Source: Zasmidium citrigriseum
Taxonomy: Eukaryota; Ascomycota; Dothideomycetes; Mycosphaerellales; Mycosphaerellaceae
NCBI GenBank assembly: GCA_002786025.1
Contig: NHNW01000032.1
Coordinates: 62,001 to 126,000 of the forward strand
Length of the DNA stretch: 64,000 nt
Direction: 5' to 3'
A program made the position numbers and the translations under genes. This document shows, in pieces, positions 45,671-56,269 of this stretch (positions are counted from its first letter, which is position 1; every line of letters begins with the position of its first letter). Under the pieces are notes generated by a model, which was not told the DNA's origin, made no database searches, and saw nothing but the letters and a program-made list of their open reading frames with translations.

Positions 45671-46404
45671 ATGGAAATCGAAACCGCCAAAGCAATCGAC
45701 ATCACCCGCAGCCCCTGCCTCTGCGGCCGCGGCTGCATCCCCACCTCCCTCTCCTCAACCACACCCGACAACCGCAGCGACACCGCACGTCTCCTGATCC
45801 GCCTGCGCGACTTCATCGCCGTCTTCACCACGCGCCACACGCACAGCCGCCTCGCCTCTGGCTCTTTCGGCATCTATGACCAAATCTTCTGCCTCCGCGC
45901 CGATGTTCTCCAGACGCTCCTGTTGTGGTCCGCGCGCGCGGTATTGTGTGTTTGCTGGGGCAGTGTGGCGGGCAGGACGGCTTTCAAGATTCTGGGGGTT
46001 GAGAGGGTGCTTTTGAACGGGAAGGCGAGGCACTGGAAGGCGTTGGTGAGGGATGTTTTTAATGTGCTTGGTGAAAATGGGCGAGTCGTGAAGGAGACGT
46101 GGTTCGCGAGGAACTTTGAGAGGGATCTGAAGATGGGACGGATGTATTGGACCAAGCTTGTGTTTGCGGATGTCGGGGCGTTGAAAGTGGCGTTGTTTGG
46201 CTCGGAGGAGGAGAAGAAGGGTCAGTTGGGTCGAGGTTGACGGAGCTTTGGGGGTCGTTGCTGATGGATGGTGCAGAACAGCCATTGAGGCTCACGGCTG
46301 TTGCTGATGGCGAGGAGTCCGAAGATGAGGAAGACGGAGGAGTCAGAATCACGCCGATGGCCATGTTCGTGGCAATCGCCGTCCTGGCTCTGGCCTTGCT
46401 GTAG
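45671..46404 (+). CDS. Hypothetical protein, probably tail-anchored after splicing
   Basis: ATG at 45671 opens a frame MEIETAKAIDITRSPCLCGR. Unspliced it stops at 46240 (189 residues). A 56-nt intron (46221-46276, GTCAGT donor, GTGCAG acceptor) keeps phase and joins an exon to 46404, giving 225 residues with an acidic linker (EESEDEEDGG) and a final hydrophobic segment MAMFVAIAVLALALL right at the C-terminus. That layout is typical of tail-anchored membrane proteins inserted after translation. A second hydrophobic stretch (LLLWSARAVLCVCWGSV) lies mid-protein. No family recognised. The splice model is my preference because it ends in a sensible structure. Confidence 0.55.
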
Positions 46405-46603
46405 CATCGACAGCAGCAACAAGGCAAAAGTCAGTGTCCCCCACAGGCCAAGCCCTATCCTGCAACCGCAAGACCAGCATCGAAATTCGCCCAAGGGACG
46501 TGCCGCTCGAGGCATGGCGGGAAGCAGAAATCGATGATGGGAGCAGAAGACTCCACGAAACGCCTGCGCCGCCTTGGACCAGGTTGTCAGCAGGAATGCG
46601 AGC

Positions 46604-46714
46604 TCGTATCGATTTCACGCGCAAAACCTGCTGGCCTGGCTCGGATTGACTTCACGCGCATTGCCTGCTGGTCCGCTTCGTATCGATTGCACACGCAATG
46701 CTTGTTGTTCTGCG
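46604..46714. repeat. 37-bp tandem repeat, three units
   Basis: Three adjacent 37-bp units at 46604-46640, 46641-46677 and 46678-46714, each of the form TCGTATCGATT-CACGCGCA-TGCCTGCTGG with several changes. No gene contains it. Confidence 0.8.
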
Positions 46715-47354
46715 GCTCCCAGAATCCCGTGTGGATTGACGCAGCTACCAAGTGCGTGGTCGATGACTGCTCCACGGTAGCGGAGGAGTGACCTAGCTGT
46801 ACGTTTATACTTCATGGAACAAGTTTGAGCGAACAGGAAGCATGGATGCCTCGTGTCGTTCTCTTTTGTAGCCCAGAGAAGTCTAGTACCCGATCGTCGT
46901 GCGGCAAAGGGATCGAAATCGTCCTTCTATCAACATCTTTCTTTCGTTCCTGATGGGTCTTCAAAGGTCTGATTCCTGGTGAGACGTCAATGTTTGGCGC
47001 TGCACACGTTCGCCTTTCGCAAAGGTCAGCCTCAGCCATGTTCTTATTCGAAGGTTACCGAGCTGGAGAAGCAACAAAGTAGGGGGTCATGTAACTGTGG
47101 AATCAAAGTCAATTTGAACGGCAAAAGAAGCAAAAGCAATTTTCTATTTCCCAAACGCCAAACTCCAAAAAGCGAATCCGTGTGTTCAATCCGTGTGTGC
47201 AATCTGTATCCTCCGAACGCCGTGGTTTTCATTCTGATGCGTTCATTCCCCTTTAATTCCCATCCTTCAGTCTAGTGTCTCTTGCTGTGTCCCTGTTGGT
47301 GTTGTTGCTGGTTTTGTCTCTCCCCCTCCATGCTCAACTCCCTCCACTGCCGCC
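46715..47354. other. No gene recognised
   Basis: Spacer between the 37-bp repeat and the 3' end of the coiled-coil protein gene. AT-richer than the genes, with A-rich runs near 47110-47170 that may serve 3' end formation on the minus strand. Confidence 0.35.
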
Positions 47355-48746
47355 CTACTCGATCTTGGACAGCTCGTTGTAGCTCGTGTGGTAGCTGGTA
47401 CCCAACACCATGCCGTTCTTGTTCTCGAACTCGGCAAGGTTGAGGTAAAGAGCAAAGAGGTCGTCAAGCTCCGCAAGGTCAGGCGCAGTCAATTGAGCTC
47501 GCTGCTTGCTGCCATGGGAGCGCAGGAACCGCCTAGCGCGAGATTCGAAGTCATCGGTGTTCGTTCGTGCTTCCGTGATGGCGAACCACTTGTGCTGATC
47601 CGCGAAGGTCTTGATCTGCTGGTAGACGGTCACGAATAGCTGGCGATCGGCGCGAGAGGCATTTGGCTGGTTCATTGTCTCAATGTGCTGCTTAAGGATG
47701 TCGAGCGCCTGCATGCTCCACTCCATGACGAAGTAGCCGATGAATTGTTCGAAGCTCGCATCGGAAGCTGGCTCTGTTTGCATGCGCTGTTGGCGGAGCA
47801 GGAAGTTCGACTGGATAGTCATGAGTAGTTGCCGAGTTGTCAAGTTGCTGTAGTAGTTGTCGGAGTAATCGGGAAACTCCTGCAACGAGCTCATGTCGCT
47901 GTCGATGCCGAAATAAGTCACACGGCGCAGGCCGATGTGGAAACCATGCTCTTCGCAGCGCTCGATGACAAGTCTTGTTCGCTGAGCCGCCTCGAAGATC
48001 TCAGGGTGAAGTCTTCCGACAGCGTCATCTGCTTGCGAAAGCTCGAAGCGCAGACGAGCCTCGACGTGGAAGTGGTTGCAAAGGATTCTCACGGCGTACT
48101 TCACATCTTCGGGCATGCCTAGCAATGCGTAGATCATCGAGAATGTCTGCACGGTGGTGGAGGAAGCGGCGAGGCAGAGGTTGGCGGACTGGAAGAACTG
48201 GGCAACGGCTTCGGGCTCTTGAGACCGCCATTGGTCGATCGCAGTCTGGAAGCGGGCTTGTTTGTCTGGCAGTTCTCGCTGGTATCGATCAAGGCGAGTG
48301 AAACGGCGCTGCGCAGTCGCGTTGGTGGCACTGTGCTGCATGGCTCTCAGTGCTTCTTGGCGACGGCGCTGGCGCTCCTGGTACTCTTCCTCCTCGAGCT
48401 GACGGCGTTCCGCTTCGATCTCGCGCTGTCGTGTGCCGATCTCTTGTTGTCGCTGTTCAATCTGAGCAAGCTCGGCATCGAGCAAGTCTCGCATGTTGGG
48501 GCTGGGCAGCGGGATCAGATTGGGGTTGTGCGCGGGACCACCGAAGCCTGGCGGACCGCCAAATGCTGGCTCGCCGAACGCTGTCTCGTCGAAGCCGGTG
48601 CCGAGTTCTGGGGGTGCCTCGAAGTTGTCAGACTCATCGAGGCTCGTGTTCGCATAGTAGTCGATGAAAGATCGACGGCGAGGGCGGCCCCCGGCACGTC
48701 GGCCTCCGTGACCACGGCGAGATGGTCGTCCGGTGCGGTCGGACAT
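47355..48746 (-). CDS. Coiled-coil protein of unknown function
   Basis: Single exon, 463 residues, ATG at 48746. The N-terminus is basic with RGG-like character (RRGHGGRRAGGRPRRRSF), then a Gly/Pro-rich stretch (EPAFGGPPGFGGPAH). Residues about 88-135 form a strong coiled coil (AQIEQRQQEIGTRQREIEAE). The C-terminal two thirds are ordered and mostly helical, with FFQSANLCLAASSTTVQTFS and YFVMEWSMQALDILKQHIET. No known catalytic motif. The basic start could bind nucleic acid, which is inference only. The frame is clean and long, so the gene itself is secure. Confidence 0.8.
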   Translation of the reverse strand: MSDRTGRPSRRGHGGRRAGGRPRRRSFIDYYANTSLDESDNFEAPPELGTGFDETAFGEPAFGGPPGFGGPAHNPNLIPLPSPNMRDLLDAELAQIEQRQQEIGTRQREIEAERRQLEEEEYQERQRRRQEALRAMQHSATNATAQRRFTRLDRYQRELPDKQARFQTAIDQWRSQEPEAVAQFFQSANLCLAASSTTVQTFSMIYALLGMPEDVKYAVRILCNHFHVEARLRFELSQADDAVGRLHPEIFEAAQRTRLVIERCEEHGFHIGLRRVTYFGIDSDMSSLQEFPDYSDNYYSNLTTRQLLMTIQSNFLLRQQRMQTEPASDASFEQFIGYFVMEWSMQALDILKQHIETMNQPNASRADRQLFVTVYQQIKTFADQHKWFAITEARTNTDDFESRARRFLRSHGSKQRAQLTAPDLAELDDLFALYLNLAEFENKNGMVLGTSYHTSYNELSKIE

Positions 48747-51131
48747 GGTCGTTGGTGTGTGGCTGGGGTGTTGGTTCGGTGTGTCTGGTGTGTTCGGTTT
48801 TCTGGTGCGTTGGTGGTTGGTGGTTGGGGGCTTGCGTGTTCGAAAGGTGGATGGTTTGACTTCTGCCCAGACTGCAAATCCACCGCAGTTATATGCTCTG
48901 GCGGATCAATGCGTTGTCACTCGCCTGACGCACAACACCGCGAGTGAATGTATTGCTGGTCGAGTGACGAGCGTACAAGGGCATTGTGGAGTCTAGACGT
49001 CAGGAGTTGGCTTTGTTGAAAGAATGGTCGTCTTGGCTGTCCTTTCATATTGATCGACCAATGCATTGTTGAAACAAAGAGCTGGCTGGGAATTGCATCG
49101 ACGAGCGACGACAAGTGCAATGAGGAGACCCAGAATGGCATTGAGGTCTTGTATAGCTTTGGTGACGTTGGAGAATGTCCAGCGTGACGCGAGGGATGGT
49201 ACGCCGGCGATGCCACTCCCAGAACCACGCATAGTAGATCTCGTGTATAGTCTTGATAATTCATGCAGTATACGATCCAAAATCCGGATCGGCCAGCATC
49301 TCGTCCAGTCCAGCTGGTAAGATTTGTCTCGCAAGACAAGATAATGCCTCCAGAGGCATCCAGGAGGATATTGATAGTGGTGATATACATCGACGACGAC
49401 GACATAGGTGGAGTTGGCAGCAGCAGCAACAGCAGAATCGAAATCCAGGAAAGGCATGGTAGATTCCCCGATGGCTCGTGAGCCCATAGCAAGCCAGATC
49501 GGCTCGCTTCATGTTGTCCAGCGTGCCAAGAAGATGAATTGTTTGGCTTTCGAGCAGCAAGATATCGCGTACCAACGGATGCGGATGAAGCAAGTCGTAG
49601 ATGCAAACATAAAAAGTGATCGGCTGGCTGTCCTGTGCATCGTGCTGGAAGCTGAGGTGTCTTGAAGAGCAGCAGGGGGTTGCTGATGATCTCAAACATA
49701 CAGAAGTCTCTGACTCGCGTGTGTCGGAAAGCCACAGGTGAAAGCAAAGGCGGCATGATACAGAAACAAGGGCTGAGTTGTCTCTGATATTCTGCAAGCT
49801 AAACTTGAGAGGTTTGGCGGATCTCACAGTCTTTTGCGGGAGTTGGCTTGCAAGCTTATCGATCGGGCGTGGTGTAGTCTTTGCTGATGATCGATCATTT
49901 CGATGGTTGTCAAGGAGGCCAGCGAATGCAGTCTGAGCTTGGCCGCGATGCTCTTTCGTCACACAACGTCTTCGTGTACCAGCGAAGACTCCGTTTGTTA
50001 TGGAAAGACTCCGAGTGCTGGAGAGGCGGTACCAGTCATTGCATCGAACGTTGAGGTGTTTAGCAAAGTTGACCTCTGATATTGTCTGCGTTCTGGAGCC
50101 GGCGATGGCGCGGCATCGAAGGTCGCCAATGGGTGTTCTATCCTCTGCATTCTAACAGTGGCTCATCTTGTGGACTGTTGGTGGAGCGTGGCCAAGACTT
50201 GCTTCTTGTTGCAGGTGCATGCTGGCCGCAAGTTGTGGGTAGTGCAGTCTTCGTAGCTCGATAGTTGCTGATCGGGATGATGAGGCCTGGTCATGTTGCC
50301 TTTGGCCTGCCTTTTTGAAGAAGGCTCTTGACAGCTCGCTCCATCGTATGTGGCTGGTGAAGTCGGAGAAGCTGGATGGTCGATGGAGGAGGCGTTGAAT
50401 GCAAAGCTCCTAGCTCGAGAGCTGTCACGAAGGTTGATGGAGACCGTTGACGTGTCTGCTCGGATTGAAGGTGTTCATCCACTTGCTTGATCGTATGGCG
50501 TTGGCGGTGTTGAGGAAGGTGGGTGTTCGTTCGAGAAGTGCCGAATGCAATCTCCGTAGCTCGTGAGCCGATGAGGAGGTCGACGAAGACTGTTGTTGCT
50601 TTCATTGACAGTCGTGAAGGACCTTGACATCTCGGACGATCGTATGAGGTTGTTGATCGTTCGAAAGCCGGCCGGTCGATTCTCCGTAGCTCGAGAGCTG
50701 CTCAAAGGGTGGATGAGCTTCTTGAAGCCTTGGTCGCGATATGATGATGTCGAGATGGAGTGTCGAAGTGAGGATGATCTCCAAAGATCGCGACCTCTTT
50801 GCTCTGCTACCTGCCGCCAGCGGCAGGCATTGCCCGGAGACAACCACGGGGAGGTGCAAAGTAGGCTTTTGCCTCCGACCGACCAGCGGCCCTCCTTATC
50901 AGGGAGATATGGGCAAGAAAGGGTGTTGTTGATGTGCGCGAGGGGTGGTGGGACATGTGGATGCCCGGCCTGTGCAGTACATCGGCGGTGGAGAGGGTAC
51001 CGACTCAACCATAGACGGAGGAGCTTTCCCAACCCATGCCCTGTTGGTAGCAGTGGTGCCGTCGCGAGGGTTGTGCTTACACCAGCACGCCGTCCGAAGA
51101 CGACCGTGGAAGCCCCGAACCTGGTCACCGC
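48747..51131. other. Gene-poor stretch
   Basis: No gene recognised in 2.4 kb. The last 900 bases carry the repeat array at 50248-50700. Minus-strand frames are open over 217-279 codons but rich in Ser, Pro, His and Arg and without a domain. Confidence 0.4.
50248..50700. repeat. Diverged tandem repeat around a TAGCTCGAGAGCT core
   Basis: The word CTCCGTAGCTCGAGAGCTG or a close form occurs at about 50248, 50406, 50550 and 50681, spaced 130-160 bp. Each copy is preceded by related sequence (ATCGTATG, then GAATGCAA). The core is a near-palindrome. On the minus strand the units can be read as peptides ending RDVKVLHD or KSLLQKG, but stops and indels interrupt any shared frame. Confidence 0.55.
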
Positions 51132-51758
51132 TCATCGAATGTCAGCCGCCTTCTTGAAAGACTCCCCCCGGAAGGGAAGCCTCTCTGTTCGTAGCGAAGA
51201 GCCAGCTTGAGACCGGCCGAGATTCGCCATCCTATTGGCCTTGATATCAGCCACCTTGTTGCCTTTGGAGCTTCCCTTCGGCTTCCACTCGAACTTCACC
51301 GACACACCCGCCTCCCAGAGATCGGCGCGGCATCTCTCAATCTCCGCAAGGAGACCTGGGTGTTGCACCGAACGCACCCAAGGCGTCCACACATGTGGAC
51401 TGTTGCCAGAGAGATACATCGCCCACTCGTGGAGGGAGTTTTGACTGTCGGTGACGATCTTCGTGTACCGAAAGGGGAGAAAGCTCTGCGCACCCACTGA
51501 CGTGAGATACGCATTTGCCTGGCCAAGGAGGAAGTTCAGGGCCAACAGAATAGCCGCGAGCTCTGCCTGGTCGCTGCTACTGCATTGCTTGATGAGCCCG
51601 GCGAAGCCAGCCCAGGTGGACTGATCATCACCGGCCTGCTCAGGGTACGCGTAGGCCGCGCCGCCGTGTCCGCTGTCTAGGCGCGAGCCATCCGTCCACA
51701 CCACCACCTCTTCTCCGCCGGAAAACACGTTGCTGGGGCTGCTGCTGCTGCTGCTCAT
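51132..51758 (-). CDS. Solo RNase H domain protein
   Basis: Single exon, 208 residues, ATG at 51758. The whole protein is one RNase H fold: VVVWTDGSRLDSGHGGAAYA (D23), QAELAAILLALNFLL (E66), KIVTDSQNSLHEW (D104) and GNKVADIKANRMA (D171). All four acidic residues of the DEDD site are in place, so it may cut the RNA strand of RNA:DNA hybrids. No reverse transcriptase or integrase is nearby. It could be a domesticated RNase H from a retroelement of the LINE type, or a lineage-specific RNase H1-like gene. A Ser-rich start (SSSSSSPSN) could be a short targeting or linker segment. Confidence 0.78.
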   Translation of the reverse strand: MSSSSSSPSNVFSGGEEVVVWTDGSRLDSGHGGAAYAYPEQAGDDQSTWAGFAGLIKQCSSSDQAELAAILLALNFLLGQANAYLTSVGAQSFLPFRYTKIVTDSQNSLHEWAMYLSGNSPHVWTPWVRSVQHPGLLAEIERCRADLWEAGVSVKFEWKPKGSSKGNKVADIKANRMANLGRSQAGSSLRTERLPFRGESFKKAADIR

Positions 51759-51947
51759 GGTGTCGTCGTCGTCGTTGGTATGGAGAAGGAAGCAGAAAGC
51801 GAGAGCAAACGCCCAACAACATCACCATCCAGCTGGCGCTAGTGAAAGTCTAATCCGCCCCTTCAATGGCAGTCGAAAGCTCACATCTTCTTCCTTCACT
51901 CAACTCTATCCCCAATATATCAGTAGACGCTTAAGGTTGCTATAGTC

Positions 51948-52238
51948 TTGCTAGATGCCGTGGTGCTGGGGAGATCGATGGAGATAGATTCAACATATAG
52001 TAAATGTATTACCATTCAACTCGCCTGATCAAGGCGCGAAAGACCTCTACTCCCAAAAGTACGATATACAACATGTAGGGCGCCGGTCGCACTTCCATAT
52101 CAATCCCCAGAGTCTTGATCTCTAATCAAGGTCTTTATATGCCTTCTTGATACCACGGAGCCAAGGAGATCGACGGAGATAGGTTCAACATATAAAGAAT
52201 GTTTCACCGTTCGACTGCCCTGAACGAGGCGCGTAAGG
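51948..52238. repeat. Two copies of a 95-bp element, 196 bp apart
   Basis: Copy A at 51948-52040 and copy B at 52144-52238 share GGAGATCGAYGGAGATAGRTTCAACATATA, with differences that are largely C/T or A/G. Such transitions fit old repeat-induced point mutation or general decay. They lie in the otherwise empty spacer between the RNase H gene and the zinc-finger gene. Confidence 0.65.
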
Positions 52239-52585
52239 CCATCATACACGCTACTTGCAGGGGTGAAGTAGAAGGCTTCACTTCATATTCTTGATCTATC
52301 TCCATCAGTCGATCAGGTACCAATGCATTCAACAGGCCTATCAACTATTGAAGCTGGCCATGGAGAAGGGGGATAGAACGACCAGAAAACAGGAATTGAG
52401 ACAGGAGAGAAGTAGAACATCAGGGCATGCTGGTATTCACCTATCCCAACAAGAGAACAAGCCTCTAGGCTACCAGCCTTCGAAACGCACCATCAATATC
52501 ATCATGAACAAAAGAAACAACCCCCAGTATGTCGTACAACGGGAGGACGACCGTCCCGTGTAGACGAAGCATGTGTCTGCGCTTC
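52239..52585. other. No gene recognised
   Basis: Downstream side of the zinc-finger gene on the minus strand. A short open frame (52291-52563 plus) is Gln/Arg-rich and probably chance. Confidence 0.35.
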
Positions 52586-54621
52586 TCAGACGCCTGCGAA
52601 GCTCCAGTCCACGTTGCCGGTCTCCTCCTCATCGTCCCCATCTCCAAACTCCTCATCATCCTCATCCGCATCCTGAATAGCGCCATCCAGGACAGCGGCA
52701 GCAGTAGCCTCTTGGGCGGTCTGGGGGGTGGGACCGACGGGAGCGACAGCCGGGAGAGCAGGGGCGGCAGGGGCAGCAGGAGGAGCAGTGTTGTCTCCAA
52801 ACACGTCCTGGTAGCCCGCAGTCAGGACACCCAGAACATCTCCAGCGTCCTCGTCATCGTCATCCTCGTCCGAGCCTTCATCGTCCTCCTGCGTCAAGTC
52901 GATCTGGTTGTTGGCAGAAGATCCGACATCAGCAGCCTCCTTCTCCTCCTTGGCCTTCATGATGCGAGCAACGTAGGTCTCGGTGGTATCCTCAACTGCC
53001 TCCTCTCCATCATCCTGCTCTTGCTCCATCTCATCGCGGCTGCGCTTCTTCAATGCCTCCGACTTATAGCCCTGCTTGACTGTCGAGAAGGTTGGCTTAG
53101 CCTGAACAGTCGCCGTACCCTTCCTCAGCGCCTCAGCCTCCTCATCCGTCAAGTCGCGCACCTTGAGGACCTCAATGATCTTCCGTGGACCACCAGGCAT
53201 ACGACCGTGGAGCGGGTCGTGGCTGTGGGAGATGTGGTCCCAGAAGCCCTTGAGACCATCCTTGAGGTAGGTGCCACGAGAAGGAGAGAAATTGCCGCCG
53301 CAGACATTGCAGGCGATCTCGACCCAGTGACCGTCTTCTGGGTGACGGATGACGCAGGACATGAGAGGCAGAAAGTTGGCCGGCTTCTTGCAGAACGACC
53401 AATCCTTGGAGTTCTGGTCTCGCTCCTTCTTGCCCTTGGCCGTGACGTTGGTGTCAGATTCGACCGGGATCATCTCGACGTATGGCTGGCCTGCCTCGCT
53501 ACCGTTGAGGATCTTCTTGACTTCATCCAGTGGGACTTCGCGGACCTTGCAGTAGTCGGCAGCTCCTGTCCAGCCCTGCCCTGGCCAGTCGTGCGACTTC
53601 TTGATGTGGACCAGGAAGCCATTGACGCCCTTGAGGAAGTCCTTCGTGTGTGGAGAGGTATTGCCTTGGCATTCGGGACAACGCAGCTCAAGCCATTCGC
53701 CCTCGGGGGTCTTGATGATGCACTTGGCGAGGGCGAGGGATTCCCAGTTGTTGGAGTTGAGGATGGCATCTCGGGAGCGTGCTGAAGATCCAGCGGAGGA
53801 GGCGACGGGAAGCGAGCGGCGTCCAGTCTTTGCCTTCTTGGTCTCTGGGACAAATTCTCCGTCGCTGTCTTCGTTGGAGAGATCGATGATGTTCGAGTCC
53901 GTAGTGCGGCGATTGGAAGGACGAGACTGGCCGTATGGTGCAGGTGAGAAAGAGACTCGCTTGCTAGCAGTCTTGCGGGGAGCCGTCGATGGGGCGGTCT
54001 TGGTGGCTGGAAGTCCATAGCCTGACTGGCGGCGGGAGAGGGCGAGAGGGACATCGTCGTCGTCGCTATCATCGGGACGGGACGGAGGAGGAGCCAGGGA
54101 GGAAGCAGACTTGCGGCGAGCAGCAGCCAGCGGGACGTCGTCGTCCTCGGCCTGCGGAGCTGCGAAGGCGAAGGGCTCGGAGGGGGGAGCGGGGGGACGA
54201 AAAGACTTGGTGGCAGGAGGTATACGACCTGTTCGCTGCATCTCCTCGATGAAGGCCGGGAACTCCTCATCGGAGAGTGGGATGGCCAATGTCTCCAGGC
54301 CAAAAGGACGCATAAGCTCACGAAGCTCGGGCGTGTCTTCAATCTCATCCCGCATGAGATACTCGTCGAGGGCCTGCATATCGTTAGCAATGTCCCAACT
54401 TCACTCTGTAGAGAACATACATCGCGTCGCTCCTTGAGGAGGGCCTTGTCCCTCGCGGCCTCCTCTTGCTTCTCCTGGTGCGCCTTCATGGCCGCCAGGT
54501 ACTCGCGCTTCTTCTCCTCTTGCGCCTCGGCGAGCTGCTTCACCGCAGCATCCACCCGCTCCTCTGCTGCCACGAAAGCGCGGGAGGCCTCCTCGATGCG
54601 GTCGATAATACTCGGTGCCAT
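52586..54621 (-). CDS. Zinc-finger-like nuclear protein with SUMO-interaction motifs
   Basis: Exon 54621-54421 (67 codons, coiled coil EERVDAAVKQLAEAQEEKKR) joins exon 54373-52586 across a 47-nt intron (GTATGT donor, GCTAACG branch, TGCAG acceptor), giving 662 residues. Two similar modules occur at about 285-330 (C299, C302, H323, H328; LRCPECQGN then LVHIKKSH) and 405-452 (C422, C425, H447, H452; IACNVCGGN then WDHISHSH), each preceded by a short strand. Two candidate SUMO-interaction motifs are NIIDLSNEDSDGE and NQIDLTQEDDEG. Basic runs and acidic tails fit a chromatin or DNA-repair factor, but no exact family is known to me. It shares a 303-bp divergent promoter with the F-box gene at 54925. 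Confidence 0.78.
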
Positions 54622-54924
54622 CTCGACGGGATCGACTGTTCTCGAGGGTGCTATGGTGTTGTCGATTGGCAGAGTCGGAAGGTCGAGATTTGGAGATGGG
54701 AGCGGGAAATTTTGGCAGTGTGCGGGAGGGAAGGCGGGATACTTAAGGTTTGACAGGGGTGCGGGACACCCCACGCTCGAGTGAATGTTGGCGCGCTTCA
54801 CGCCCGGCAGCCGTCGCTACTCTGCACCTAAGAACGACACACCTTTCTACCAAGCCCGTACCTGCTGTACTGCTCTCTTTTACGCTCGAGCAGCTATTCT
54901 TAACTTCTCACGCAGGTCGCCGGT
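54622..54924. promoter_or_regulatory. Bidirectional promoter, zinc-finger gene and F-box gene
   Basis: About 303 bp between divergent start codons. It contains no open frame that extends either gene convincingly. The right-hand gene has an alternative in-frame ATG upstream (in an open frame back to 54785), but the spliced start at 54925 is preferred. Confidence 0.45.
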
Positions 54925-56269
54925 ATGGGCGGAAGTCAGAGCAAGCCTGTCCCAGCCCTCGAGACGGACGAAGACATCGATCCCGATCAGGTCAAGAAGT
55001 ACACAACTCACTGCATTCCTATTGTCGCTCATCATACTCATGAGAAACAGGGACTTCGACGAATGTCAAGAAGAAGAGACTCGCCGCCTGCTACTCCGCC
55101 GCCCAAGTCCCGTGGCTCTCGAAGTCTTCGCCATCCCAGAGCTGCTCGAACAAATTCTCTCCCACCTCAACAGCCAAGACCTCTTGTTCGTCGCGCCCCT
55201 CGTCTGCAGGCGATTCCGCGACGTCATACGAAGCTCAACGGTCTTGAAAGAGCACATGTTCCTAGCCACGAGCAGCCGTCGGGAGAACCTTACCGTCTCG
55301 GAAGCAGCCTGCGTCATATTCTTTACCACCGACCACGACTTCGGCGAGGACGGATGGCACTTTACGCGCTTCTGGCTTTGCAATGAAGCTGGAAGACTGG
55401 GGTCATTGTGCCCCAACGACCACAGAGAACGGTTTTACAGGAGCATTGGCCTGAATGCACACCTCCACCATCTTACTCATGGGGTTCCAAAACACGTCGA
55501 TTACAACCATCCAGCCTTCCACCTCCGCAGTCTCTACTGGGTACCAGACTCTACTCTATGGTCGGAGGTGGAGCCAGGCAGAAAGCCCGTGGTGATCGCC
55601 GGCAAGGACTACGTATGGTACCTGAACTTCTGCGGGCCAAAGGGCTACGATCCCGCCTCCTGGGACCACGACACATACCTTCATCACGACCGCTGGGCCT
55701 TCGAAGGCGCTTTCTACATCCACCTCGTCGCGCTCAAGAAGTCCCATCCCACGGTGTTATACGGAAGCTACCGTGGCTGCACGATATTGGAGAAGACATC
55801 GACAGCCGGAAAGATGTTCCCTTGCAACAGGCTCATCAACATACCGACATTTCTTCAAGTCTCCATCCACGAGCAACCCAGGGATGGCTTGCTCCGCGAT
55901 TTCTACACGTGGACCGGAGCCTTTCGAGAGGACGAAGACCGTCCCGATGAGGCGCCCAAGACGGTCTTTGCTGTTCGACATATTCCTGCCGGCAGAACGC
56001 ATGTCATTCCATGGGAGTATGGTGACGACGATTTCGGTGACGTGCCAGAAGAAGAAGCCGACTTCAACCAGGCCTATCTCGACACATCGTTCAGTCCAGA
56101 CGTCTCTTATGCAGAGATGCTCGGCTGGGCAGAGGAGAAGATGGCCTGTCGTCTTCGACAACTTCAGGAAGCGAATCGAGATTTTGACGAAGCTCATCAC
56201 CTGATGCCTCAACGTTACGACGATCAGACTGACCGCATCCGGCAGCAACTCAACAGCCACATGATATGA
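54925..56269 (+). CDS. F-box protein with probable N-myristoylation signal
   Basis: Two exons, 54925-54998 and 55051-56269, are joined across a 52-nt intron (GTACAC donor, AAACAG acceptor, phase 2 kept) and encode 430 residues. The start MGGSQSKP fits the N-myristoylation rule (Gly2, Ser6) and would place the protein at a membrane. The F-box follows: LEVFAIPELLEQILSHLNSQ, then LLFVAPLVCRRFRDVIRSST. The C-terminal domain (about 300 residues) has WYLNFCGPKGYDPASW and FNQAYLDTSFSPDVSYAEML. Without splicing the same frame could start at ATG 55040 (MRNRDFDECQ) and give 409 residues. Likely SCF adaptor. Confidence 0.75.

Noticed and set aside
50475..51128. 217-codon minus-strand open frame as a gene
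   Set aside because: It runs through the diverged tandem repeat, has no domain, and competing frames look equally protein-like.
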